Assembly (NCBI GenBank): GCA_946803715.1 | Contig: CAMPET010000153.1 | Location: 125,785 to 136,908, forward strand | Direction: 5' to 3' | DNA: 11,124 nt | From: Beroe ovata | Lineage: Eukaryota; Ctenophora; Nuda; Beroida; Beroidae | Shown: positions 1 through 7,600 of the stretch, one piece after another | Layout of the letters: every line of letters starts with the position of its first letter | Position numbering within the stretch: the first letter of the stretch is position 1 | Program-made: the position numbers and the translations under genes | Notes under the pieces: model-generated | The model's database searches: none | Told to the model about the DNA's origin: nothing | Seen by the model: the letters and a program-made list of their open reading frames with translations, nothing else

Positions 1-1820
1 GTGGAGAGGAAAAATCAGTTTGCAAAGCAGCGCAGGGTAAAACTGATATCACTGTTTTTCCTAACCTGGAGAGAGCAGAACGCAAACATCTCTTTTACTG
101 TCTTCCTGGCCTGGACAGTATTAAAAGATTTGTTGAGCCATGTTCAGTGATGACTTTCAAACACCCTGATAACCCAGTCTATGGTGCTACAAGCTCACAA
201 GAGGTAGAGGTACCTGTCAAACCTGTTTCTTGCAGTTACTTGTACGGGGAAAATCATGTCATCTTCAGCTGCCTTAACCAATGCAAAGAGTTGAAATGCA
301 TGTTATCATCAGTGAAACATGATTCATGTCGTGTTGGGTCGACAACATCCGCTAAGAGTCTGGCCAAGGACTCATACATAACAAGTGTCCTCAGAGGGAC
401 TGCTGGCGGATATGTTACACCGTTTCAGTGTAAGAATGGACATTGTATCACTTATGACAAAGTGTGTAACATGGCTAATGATTGTGGCGACCATTCCGAC
501 GAGAAGGGTTGTGGAAATAGCTTCCAGTGTCAAGAATCCAGACGTTACATCCCACTATCTAGCAAGTGTAACGGACTTATAGACTGCCACGATTCCTCGG
601 ATGAGTGTAACTCAGAGTGTAGTCGGGAAATCATTGAAGGAACCGGTTTAAAAGCATGTGCTTGGATTCTGGGGGGAATGGCCGTGTTTCTGAACGTGAT
701 TCTGATTTCCAAGTTCATATCGGGGGTTGGTCGAGGAGGTAAATCCGCTAGAATAAACAGGACGATAAAATTGATGATATGCTTGGGTGATCTCTTGACA
801 GGAATTTACCTCATTGCCATTGCTTTAGTTGACTGTTTTTTTGCACAAGGATATTGTGAAAATCAGCACACATGGCTTTCCAGTCCCTATTGTGCGTTTC
901 TCGGGATTTTCAATACATTTGGGGCAACAGTCTCCATCTTGTCGATGACATATCTGAGTCTGTTCAGGGTGTTCACTATAGGAAATGGCCATATCGATCA
1001 CATCAGTCACCTCACTCTGAAAAGCAACTCGATCTTATGCTTCATATTCCTTGCTTCATTTTTCATTGCGTACACCCCCCTGATTGATACCTTGGACGAC
1101 TTCTTTGTCAACGGAATAAAATATGAAAGAGACTTGAGATTGTTTGTGTCCATTGTCGATAAGAAAACTCATCTGAACATCTTCAAAAGCTACTTTGGCA
1201 AGATTAGCAGGCAGCACTTGAAGTGGAGTGAGACCAAAACTTTGGTGGAACTCATGTTTTCAAGTGACCAAGGCAAGCTTAATATGGAGAAAGTTCATTT
1301 CTATGGGAACGAGGGGGTCTGCTTGTTCAAGTACTTCGTGAAGAGGACTGATCCACAGCTTTACTTCGTTTGGACAGCCCTGGCTATCGACGCAGTTTGC
1401 TTCTTACTCATAACCGTTTGTTACATCATAATCTATGCCCGCACAGCAAAGGTCAATCGTGAGTTAGTCTCAATTATGAAAAGGGCCAACAACGCCGATC
1501 GCCTCCATGAGAAGAGAAACAAACGACTACAACGGAATATTACACTGATCATAATGACGGATTTCATATGTTGGATACCCATGATTATCATAAGCTTCCT
1601 TCACTCACTGGAGGTCGTCGACGCTACTTTCCTCTATTCCTACTCTTCCATTGTCATTCTCTCGATCAACTCTGTCATCAACCCATTACTCTACGATGAT
1701 ATCATCCGGAAACAATTTCACGCCCTCTTTGCTGCTTCCAACAAAGTTAAGAATTTCATATGGAACAAAAGAGACGATGGACTGAACCGGGCGATGGGAG
1801 CAGTTAATATCGAGATGAAC
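1..1820 (+). repeat. receptor repeat copy A (3' part of gene 1)
   Basis: Copy A aligns without gaps to copy B (6253-7189, offset 6252) and copy C (7191-8960, offset 7140). A and B are identical over the first 739 bases, then differ at 13 of the next 198. A and C differ at 18 sites over the whole shared length, 15 of them amino-acid changing. Beyond base 1820 / 8960 the sequences diverge sharply. Copy A may extend to the left of the window. Confidence 0.9.
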
Positions 1821-1850
1821 ATTCTTTCAATGAGCGGAAGAGGACTATAA
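3..1850 (+). CDS. LDLa-containing relaxin-receptor-like GPCR, 3' part (gene 1, 5' end outside window)
   Basis: This is the 3' portion of a plasma-membrane G-protein-coupled receptor. The frame is open from base 3, so the GTG at 147 is an internal valine codon and not a start. The visible 615 residues hold, in order, a cysteine-rich linker, LDLa modules at 423-512 (ends C-DHSDEKGC) and 525-608 (C-HDSSDEC), TM1 657-728, TM2 759-833 (D2.50 at 789), TM3 891-977, TM4 1026-1094, an extracellular loop 2 of about 90 residues with its cysteine at 1320, TM5 1368-1439, TM6 1536-1616 (TDFICWIP) and TM7 1626-1700 (NSVINPLLY). The acidic residue one turn before CWIP and the NPxxY sequence match relaxin/glycoprotein-hormone receptors (LGRs). 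No leucine-rich repeats are visible. The seven helices lie in one exon. The ligand and G protein are unknown. The block is 98-99% identical to the 3' end of gene 2 but has its own C-terminal tail (ILSMSGRGL). Confidence 0.88.
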   Translation, partial: GEEKSVCKAAQGKTDITVFPNLERAERKHLFYCLPGLDSIKRFVEPCSVMTFKHPDNPVYGATSSQEVEVPVKPVSCSYLYGENHVIFSCLNQCKELKCMLSSVKHDSCRVGSTTSAKSLAKDSYITSVLRGTAGGYVTPFQCKNGHCITYDKVCNMANDCGDHSDEKGCGNSFQCQESRRYIPLSSKCNGLIDCHDSSDECNSECSREIIEGTGLKACAWILGGMAVFLNVILISKFISGVGRGGKSARINRTIKLMICLGDLLTGIYLIAIALVDCFFAQGYCENQHTWLSSPYCAFLGIFNTFGATVSILSMTYLSLFRVFTIGNGHIDHISHLTLKSNSILCFIFLASFFIAYTPLIDTLDDFFVNGIKYERDLRLFVSIVDKKTHLNIFKSYFGKISRQHLKWSETKTLVELMFSSDQGKLNMEKVHFYGNEGVCLFKYFVKRTDPQLYFVWTALAIDAVCFLLITVCYIIIYARTAKVNRELVSIMKRANNADRLHEKRNKRLQRNITLIIMTDFICWIPMIIISFLHSLEVVDATFLYSYSSIVILSINSVINPLLYDDIIRKQFHALFAASNKVKNFIWNKRDDGLNRAMGAVNIEMNILSMSGRGL

Positions 1851-2663
1851 ACACAGAATTAAATTGCATTTGCCTCACAGTTGCTGCAGAAGCGTTTGGT
1901 ACATTGCCGATCGAAGCGCAAAGTAAGCTGATATCGTTACTGAACTAGGGATCAAGATGAGAGTGTTGTGCTCAGATTTGTGCTGTTCAATGTTCATTGT
2001 CGAACATACATTTTGAAACTGAAGTTGACCTCAGTGAATTCAGCTTTTAGTTTTTTGCAACATACCTACCATCATAAATCATTGTTATTAATAACGTTTC
2101 AATGTGCGAAGCACCATCTTCAGTGCTTAAATTTGACAACGTAAAACTTTTTATCTTTCATAAAAGCGACATGGAAAAACGATCACAATGTTCCACCCTT
2201 ATCATAGTGATAGAGCCTCTATGAAACATTGAAACCGGAATACCCGCAAGATTTACTTGTGTCGTAGGCATGTTGCAATAACATTTGTCCATTAATGGAC
2301 TCCATTATCTGATGTTAGCTAAGAGTCACAGAATGATTGATTGAGCGTTGAGAAATAGAAGAGTAGTACCTACCTATCTTCTCTCGGTCACCATCATTCA
2401 GATGCTAGAATGATGCGTTTGATTATTGTGCCCAAACCTTTAGAAGGCCAATTGGTCATAAAGCGATTGGGATTGGAATTTTGAAATTCTCGCCAAAATG
2501 CTAACGTAACATAATTTAAACAAAAGACATACCTAGTAGGGACGGTACTTTTTTGAAGAAGAGATTGTCAAAGTAATGCAGTATTAGCGATGGGATTGCT
2601 CATTTTGATACCTAATGAATTTTTGGGGGTAAATAAGGGAGGCATCGAGGTGTATTATATAAG
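1851..2663. other. intergenic DNA between gene 1 and gene 2
   Basis: This AT-rich stretch has no open frame that resembles a protein, no RNA gene I can recognise and no clear mobile element. It must hold the 3' UTR of gene 1 and the upstream control region of gene 2. Homology with the 3' end of gene 2 stops just before it, so the two genes have unrelated downstream flanks. Confidence 0.6.
1858..1863 (+). promoter_or_regulatory. possible poly(A) signal ATTAAA of gene 1
   Basis: The common variant poly(A) hexamer ATTAAA lies 7 bases after the stop codon. I saw no AATAAA in the following several hundred bases. A 3' UTR this short would be unusual, so the real site may be elsewhere. Confidence 0.25.
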
Positions 2664-2699
2664 TATATAAAGCAGAAAAATTTATCTTACCACCATTCC
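2664..2699 (+). promoter_or_regulatory. core promoter of gene 2: TATA box and initiator
   Basis: TATATAAAG at 2664-2672 is followed by CCATTCC at 2693-2699, which fits the initiator consensus YYANWYY. The A at 2695 is 31 bases from the first T of the TATA box, the standard spacing. A transcript starting there would have a 5' leader of about 209 bases before the signal-peptide ATG at 2904. A second TATA-like string (TTATATAAG) sits just upstream at 2655-2663. This is a motif-based inference without expression data. Confidence 0.5.
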
Positions 2700-2733
2700 T
2701 TCATCTGACTGGAGTTAACGCTTAGTAACTAAA

Positions 2734-2766
2734 ATGGTTCCAATTTCTGAGAGTTTCATTTTCTGA
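2734..2766 (+). promoter_or_regulatory. upstream ORF 1 in the leader of gene 2
   Basis: An ATG at 2734 opens a 10-codon frame that ends at TGA 2764-2766, inside the predicted 5' leader. It could lower translation of the receptor. It lies in a small cluster of TCTGAG motifs (near 2746, 2763 and 2779, about 16-17 bases apart). Whether it is transcribed depends on the predicted start near 2695. Confidence 0.3.
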
Positions 2767-2805
2767 GGATTTCTTTATCTGAGAGCGTTCCTTGTTTTGT
2801 GTTTG

Positions 2806-2820
2806 ATGAACAGTTCCTGA
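2806..2820 (+). promoter_or_regulatory. upstream ORF 2 in the leader of gene 2
   Basis: This is a 4-codon ATG frame ending in TGA, between the predicted transcription start and the signal-peptide ATG at 2904. It may only be chance, but with the preceding upstream ORF it makes two out-of-register starts ahead of the receptor. Confidence 0.25.
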
Positions 2821-2903
2821 TTTTGTAAACATCCCAAATATTCACTGTTTAGTGTTTAGCAAATATCCTCGAAAACAAACTATTCAGTTGATCTGTTGAG
2901 GTG

Positions 2904-2976
2904 ATGAGATTTTGGAATGTTCTTTGCGTAGTTACGGGATTATACTACCTAACTCCTACATTATATGCTGTAAACA
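2904..2976 (+). CDS. gene 2 exon 1: signal peptide of the LDLa receptor
   Basis: The ATG at 2904 begins 24 codons plus one base. They encode a classic secretory signal: a basic residue (MRFW), a hydrophobic core (VLCVVTGLYYL) and a small-residue cleavage site (TLYA, likely cut before VN). The exon ends at a strong donor, ACA|GTAAGT (GT at 2977-2978), leaving a phase-1 split codon A|CT that is completed at 4642 to give threonine. The phase matches the acceptor of the large exon exactly and supplies the missing N-terminus of a type I/7TM ectodomain. The promoter lies upstream at the expected distance. The splice is predicted, not proved by cDNA. Confidence 0.75.
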
Positions 2977-3257
2977 GTAAGTCGTCTTATAACTTCATTT
3001 GAAAGTCGGTGCACTCATTTGTACCTATATCCTTGCAATATTAGGCAGGAGAGTATCTGAGATTTTCGGAAGGAGTGACCCAAAACCAACCAGTTGTTTT
3101 CTAAATTTTGAATTTCTCTGAGATCAACTCTCGCCCCCATATAATTCGTTCGGAAAACGCTACAAAAACCAAAGCAGCGTTCTGGGCCCCTTTAAGCCTC
3201 ACAGATTCTATCTTCAAAATTTCGAAGGTTGTAATTCTCGAAGAATATTAACTCAAA

Positions 3258-3265
3258 CAATACTC
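3258..3265 (+). repeat. left target-site duplication CAATACTC
   Basis: The 8-bp string CAATACTC directly precedes the left terminal inverted repeat and recurs exactly at 4146-4153 after the right terminus. Eight to nine bp is the target-site duplication length known for the Merlin superfamily. Confidence 0.75.
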
Positions 3266-3302
3266 GGGCATAAGTCCATTTGCAACTTTCGCCATGCGTC
3301 GG
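3266..3302 (+). repeat. left terminal inverted repeat of the Merlin-like element
   Basis: These 37 bases align without gaps to the reverse complement of 4109-4145 with 28 matches. Shared blocks are ATAAGTC, TTTGC, ACTTT, GCCA and GCGTCG. The alignment flows straight into the 11-bp arrays. Confidence 0.7.
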
Positions 3303-3421
3303 TCTGACGCAGGTTTGGCGCTGGTTTGGTGCTGGTTTGGCGCGGGTTTAGGGCTGGTCCGGCGCTAGTCCTATGCAGGTATACCGCCGGTCTAACGCCG
3401 GTCTTATGCCAGTCACTGCAA
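3301..3421 (+). repeat. 11-bp tandem array, left arm (11 units)
   Basis: Eleven consecutive 11-base units start at 3301, 3312, 3323, 3334, 3345, 3356, 3367, 3378, 3389, 3400 and 3411. The consensus is about GGTYTGRCGCY (examples: GGTTTGGCGCT, GGTCTAACGCC, GGTCTTATGCC). Spacing is strict while the sequence is degenerate. The period is close to one helical turn, so identical faces are presented along the DNA; such arrays could bind transposase, but that is inference. Confidence 0.8.
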
Positions 3422-3424
3422 GTT

Positions 3425-3823
3425 TGTCCTAACAGCTCTTGCAGTGAAGCAACCCTCCTCTCGATCATTCAGGAGCATGTGAAATCCGGTACTGTCATGA
3501 TCACAGAGAAGTGGAAGGGGTCCATCAACTTTGGGAGGCACGGCTACATCCATGGGGATTTCAACCACCCCACCGACTTTGTTGATATTGTGACTGGTGC
3601 TCACACCAACAGCGTTGAGGGTACACGGACTCCTGTAAAGGACAGAGTTATGAGGAGAGGGGGACGCAGGACAGAGGAGACCTTAACGGTGACTTTCTTT
3701 GTACATGTGTTTGAAGCTGAAGGATCTTTTCTCTTCTCCTCATTAATCGCACTTTCTTTTCGCCTGAGATTTGCCCCTCCTTTTGAATTTTCGAAAGTTT
3801 TGAATGTTAATGTTATAGTATAA
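3425..3823 (+). pseudogene. 5'-truncated ISXO2/IS1595-type (Merlin) transposase
   Basis: This is a relic of a DDE transposase that would cut and rejoin transposon ends. The fragment begins within the catalytic domain (EATLLSIIQEHV at 3446) and continues through GTVMITEKW, GYIHGDFNHPTDFVD, TGAHTNSVEG and an arginine-rich segment with a FF-x(3)-F pattern, ending at TAA 3821-3823. In family members the segment usually reads GTxIxSDxW-x(n)-NHSxxFVDPxTGxHTxxIExxW. Here the catalytic aspartate is glutamate (codon 3506-3508), the later catalytic glutamate is kept (3617-3619) and the W after it is replaced by R. The zinc-ribbon N-terminus and the first catalytic aspartate are absent; the left 11-bp array occupies that place. 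A possible acceptor (TGTCCTAACAG) ends at 3435, so the fragment could be a terminal exon. The frame is uninterrupted. Confidence 0.65.
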
Positions 3824-3938
3824 CAGTTATATTGTTAACCACTTTATTAATGTCATAGCGAATATCTGGTTTAGTTACGGTATAAGAATTGAGTGCCTAT
3901 GAACTATTATCACAAAATACTACATTAGTAAATTAGAC

Positions 3939-4130
3939 GTGCACAGGACATGCATAAAACTTGCGCTGAACTCGTGCCAAACCGGCACACAACTCTCGCC
4001 AAACATGCATCAGACTGGCATCAGACCTGCTTGTGCATAAGACCAACGCCATACCTGCACAAGACCGGGGCCAAACATGCGCTAGACCGGCGTTAGACCT
4101 GCACAAGATCGACGCCTGGCCAAAGTGGCA
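3939..4130 (-). repeat. 11-bp tandem array, right arm, inverted
   Basis: Read on the minus strand, this arm is about sixteen 11-base units of the same consensus as the left arm (for example GGTCTAACGCC, GGTCTTGTGCA, TGTTTGGCGAG, GGTTTGGCACG), with one unit spoiled by a 6-base insertion (CAAGCA). The two arms face each other around the transposase fragment, so a single strand could fold into an imperfect long hairpin. Confidence 0.78.
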
Positions 4131-4145
4131 AACAGACTTATTTTC
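4109..4145 (-). repeat. right terminal inverted repeat of the Merlin-like element
   Basis: The plus strand ends ...GACTTATTTTC at 4145. The reverse complement matches the left terminus at 28 of 37 bases, all mismatches being substitutions. Confidence 0.7.
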
Positions 4146-4153
4146 CAATACTC
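4146..4153 (+). repeat. right target-site duplication CAATACTC
   Basis: Exact copy of the 8-bp string at 3258-3265, immediately outside the right terminus. Confidence 0.75.
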
Positions 4154-4641
4154 TTACTATTAGAATGCAGCTATAGCTGCAGCAGGCTTTGATACCGGGC
4201 CGTTTTTCTCTTCTGGATTTTGGAAGTTCTCATGATGAAATTGTACTCTTCCTTACCAGGGAAAAGATCTTATAGAATAGCAGAAGGATTGTAAGGGTAA
4301 AGCTCCTGAGGCCACAAAAATTCTTGTAGGTTCTCTTGCAGATTCTTAAAACTTTAAAGTACAAAAATTATTTCATTGTGAAGAGCTACCAAAACTGTTG
4401 TTAGACCAGTTAATAATTGTATCCAAGGACCGTCAAACTGTTTAAGTCGTGACCACCATTCTGAAATTACAAATTGGATGAAAAGCTGAAAACGACAGAT
4501 TAGCTCTCAATCCAGGGATCCAATGTATCCCCCTGGATATACCAATGATATTAGGAACACCAATGATTGGTAGGTACCATAAGCTGCTCGGTATTTATTA
4601 TTGATAGGATGAGGACTATCTCTGACACTTGTTTATTTCAG
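4154..4641 (+). other. intron segment between the transposon and the large exon
   Basis: AT-rich intronic sequence with no open frame of note. It contains the perfect 14-bp palindrome GCAGCTATAGCTGC (4167-4180) and, at its 3' end, a branch-point-like CTGAC and the pyrimidine-rich acceptor TTTATTTCAG. Confidence 0.5.
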
Positions 4642-7600
4642 CTAACTTAGAATTCGATTTGGTGGATTTAGAAGGAATATCAACAAACAATGGTTTGGGA
4701 TTTCTCGTAAAAAGGGGCAATGGAAGAATAATTCCAGTCATCCTGGACCATTTTAGTAAATATGACACTGTCACTGAACCACCTTTGAACGACATTTGCA
4801 ACAAGCTAGGATATGAGGAGAAATTCTATGGGTTCGAGCTTTTAGTATTCATGCAGACAGTTCTCCTCAGTAGATCTACTTCAGTCCGAACTCTCGTGTG
4901 CCCTGTCAACTCAACCTCCATTACACAGTGCTCACTAAAGTATGGAATGAGAGGTAAAACACTATCCTTCTTGTCATGCATTCCCAAACGTGGCCAGTGC
5001 TCCATTCAAAAGGTGAGCGGTTTCTTGAAGGAACGATGTCAGGTCTTTGAAAGACTATCCATAAACAAGTGTCATAACAGTGATCAATTTTACGCTACGA
5101 TATTAGGTGACCTGCTCAGCACGCATGTTGGTTTCTCTAGAATAGCCTTTTCCAACCCGTGTGAAAAGGACATCCGTCAGTATCAAAGTTGTGGGGCTAC
5201 TCAGAACAATCAAGTGATTAACTCGGAAATTGCCTGCAACTATGTCCCGTGCTTTAATGACATGAACATGCAACACTCATTTCATGTCATTTATTCCTGG
5301 CATCTATGGAGATTTGACAATGAATTATGTGACGAGGTTTCCAAGTATAAGAGATCTTGTAGCCCCATTGACCTCATGACTAATGTAACACACTGCAAGG
5401 AGGTGGCGGATAAAATGACTGGCAGGCAAATAGACCAAGGGGAGAAGCGCTGTGACATGGTCTGTGATGAATCAGTTGATTGCGAGGATGAATCTGTTTG
5501 TAACGGCTACACGTATGGCATGTTTTGTGCAATTCAAGGATATCCGAGATACTTAAGGACTTCCAGAGTATGTGAGTCCGTTTACCATTCACTGGGACTA
5601 CATTTAGACTGCGACAATGGAGCAGACGAAGAAATATCATGTTCAAGACCCGAATCCAGCTTTATATATTTTCCTGAGAGTGTACGGTGTGGGCCCTTGA
5701 CAGCAGAGTGGGATGGCTTTACTACAACATACCGATCGTTTTCTGTTGGTTATATCGACCAGTTTAACTGCTCTGATCCACAGCGTGGTGTTCTCACTTG
5801 TATCAGAGGTTCATTCCCCTCAACGCTCTCCTGGCGAATGGTTTGCATGAGGTTCTCAGGGGAACCTCTTTGTGATGATGGTATGGACATAGAGTGTAGG
5901 AGGGTCACGCCTACTTGTTTGGTTCACAAGCACCTGCTCTGCAATGGAATACCAGATTGTGAAAGAGGGGAGGATGAAGGTCTGCCAGAGTGTGAGACTA
6001 CCCACCACTCTGTCTGCTACCGAAAATACCGACACAAGACAGAACTGAGCATTCCTTTAGATTGGATACAAGACGGAGTTGAGGATTGTTTATCGGGAGT
6101 CGACGAGAACCCAACATTCTTGGAGTGTCCAGTCAGGGGAAGGCTGCGAGCCGTGAAGCACAACGCTTATTGTGAGAATGTCTACCTCTGTAGTCAGGAA
6201 TTGAGCACCAAATTCGTTGAGTTAGATCATCTATGTGACGGCAGAGATGATTGTGGAGAGGAAAAATCAGTTTGCAAAGCAGCGCAGGGTAAAACTGATA
6301 TCACTGTTTTTCCTAACCTGGAGAGAGCAGAACGCAAACATCTCTTTTACTGTCTTCCTGGCCTGGACAGTATTAAAAGATTTGTTGAGCCATGTTCAGT
6401 GATGACTTTCAAACACCCTGATAACCCAGTCTATGGTGCTACAAGCTCACAAGAGGTAGAGGTACCTGTCAAACCTGTTTCTTGCAGTTACTTGTACGGG
6501 GAAAATCATGTCATCTTCAGCTGCCTTAACCAATGCAAAGAGTTGAAATGCATGTTATCATCAGTGAAACATGATTCATGTCGTGTTGGGTCGACAACAT
6601 CCGCTAAGAGTCTGGCCAAGGACTCATACATAACAAGTGTCCTCAGAGGGACTGCTGGCGGATATGTTACACCGTTTCAGTGTAAGAATGGACATTGTAT
6701 CACTTATGACAAAGTGTGTAACATGGCTAATGATTGTGGCGACCATTCCGACGAGAAGGGTTGTGGAAATAGCTTCCAGTGTCAAGAATCCAGACGTTAC
6801 ATCCCACTATCTAGCAAGTGTAACGGACTTATAGACTGCCACGATTCCTCGGATGAGTGTAACTCAGAGTGTAGTCGGGAAATCATTGAAGGAACCGGTT
6901 TAAAAGCATGTGCTTGGATTCTGGGGGGAATGGCCGTGTTTCTGAACGTGATTCTGATTTCCAAGTTCATATCGGGGGTTGGTCGAGGAGGCAGATCCGC
7001 TAAGATAAACAAGACGATAAAATTAATGATATGCTTGGGTGATCTCTTGACAGGAATTTACCTCATTGCCATTTCTTCAGTTGATTGCTTTTTTGCACAA
7101 GGATATTGTGAAAATCAGTACACATGGCTTACCAGTCCCTATTGTGCGTTTCTCGGGATTTTCAATGCATTTGGGGCAACAGTCTCCATNACTGTTTTTC
7201 CTAACCTGGAGAGAGCAGAACGCAAACATCTCTCTTACTGTCTTCCTGGCCTGGACAGTATTAAAAGATTTGTTGAGCCATGTTCAGTGATGACTTTCAA
7301 ACACCCTGATAACCCAGTCTATGGTGCTACAAGCTCACAAGAGGTAGAGGTACCTGACAAACCTGTTTCTTGCAGTTACTTGTACGGGGAAAATCATGTC
7401 ATCTTCAGCTGCCTTAACCAATGCAAAGAGTTGAAATGCATGTTATCATCAGTGAAACATGATTCATGTCGTGTTGGGTCGTCAACATCCGCTAAGAGTC
7501 TGGCCAAGGACTCATACATAACAAGTGTCCTCAGAGGGACTGCTGGCGGATATGTTACACCGTTTCAGTGTAAGAATGGACATTGTATCACTTATGACAA

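Larger units (their letters stand above)
3266..4145 (+). mobile_element. Merlin/IS1016-like DNA transposon relic with inverted arrays of 11-bp repeats
   Basis: This 880-bp element sits inside intron 1 of gene 2. Evidence: an exact 8-bp duplication (CAATACTC) on both sides; terminal inverted repeats that match at 28 of the first 37 bases (left begins GGGCATAAGTCC, right on the minus strand begins GAAAATAAGTCT); subterminal arrays of 11-bp tandem units in opposite orientation (3301-3421 and about 3939-4130); and between them a transposase fragment of the ISXO2/IS1595 DDE family used by Merlin elements. The long inverted repetitive arms recall foldback transposons. The transposase lacks its N-terminal part and carries a catalytic substitution, so the copy is non-autonomous and probably immobile unless mobilised in trans. 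The region 3824-3938 is AT-rich and shows no coding signal. Confidence 0.78.
2977..4641 (+). other. intron 1 of gene 2 (phase 1, 1665 bp)
   Basis: Donor GTAAGT at 2977; acceptor TTGTTTATTTCAG ending at 4641; a branch-point-like CTGAC at 4622-4626, 17 bases before the exon. More than half of the intron is an 880-bp DNA transposon (3266-4145). In the rest (2977-3257 and 4154-4641) I see only AT-rich sequence and a 14-bp perfect palindrome at 4167-4180. Confidence 0.7.

Noticed and set aside
147-149. GTG at 147 as the start of the first receptor
   Set aside because: The frame is open to base 3 and its upstream residues match the homologous internal region of gene 2, so this is an internal valine codon.
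385-582. A 65-codon forward frame that recurs identically at 6637-6834 and 7525-7722
   Set aside because: It recurs only because the underlying receptor DNA is repeated. It is an out-of-frame shadow of the LDLa region.
825-1010. Minus-strand frame at 825-1010, repeated at 7965-8150
   Set aside because: Antisense shadow of the TM2-TM3 coding region, with no start context and no family resemblance.
3253-3468. Minus-strand frame over the left 11-bp array (and the similar one at 3933-4148)
   Set aside because: The translation is just the tandem repeat read as low-complexity peptide. The tandem structure explains it.
3425-3823. Bacterial IS1595 contamination
   Set aside because: The fragment lies inside an element with Merlin-type termini and target-site duplication within a eukaryotic intron. 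Merlin elements use the same transposase family.
3301-4130. The 11-bp arrays as a CRISPR array
   Set aside because: The units are contiguous and degenerate with no spacers, in inverted orientation within a eukaryotic transposon.
4629-4641. TTG at 4629 as the start of the large receptor frame
   Set aside because: These bases form a polypyrimidine tract and AG acceptor. A phase-matched signal-peptide exon exists upstream.
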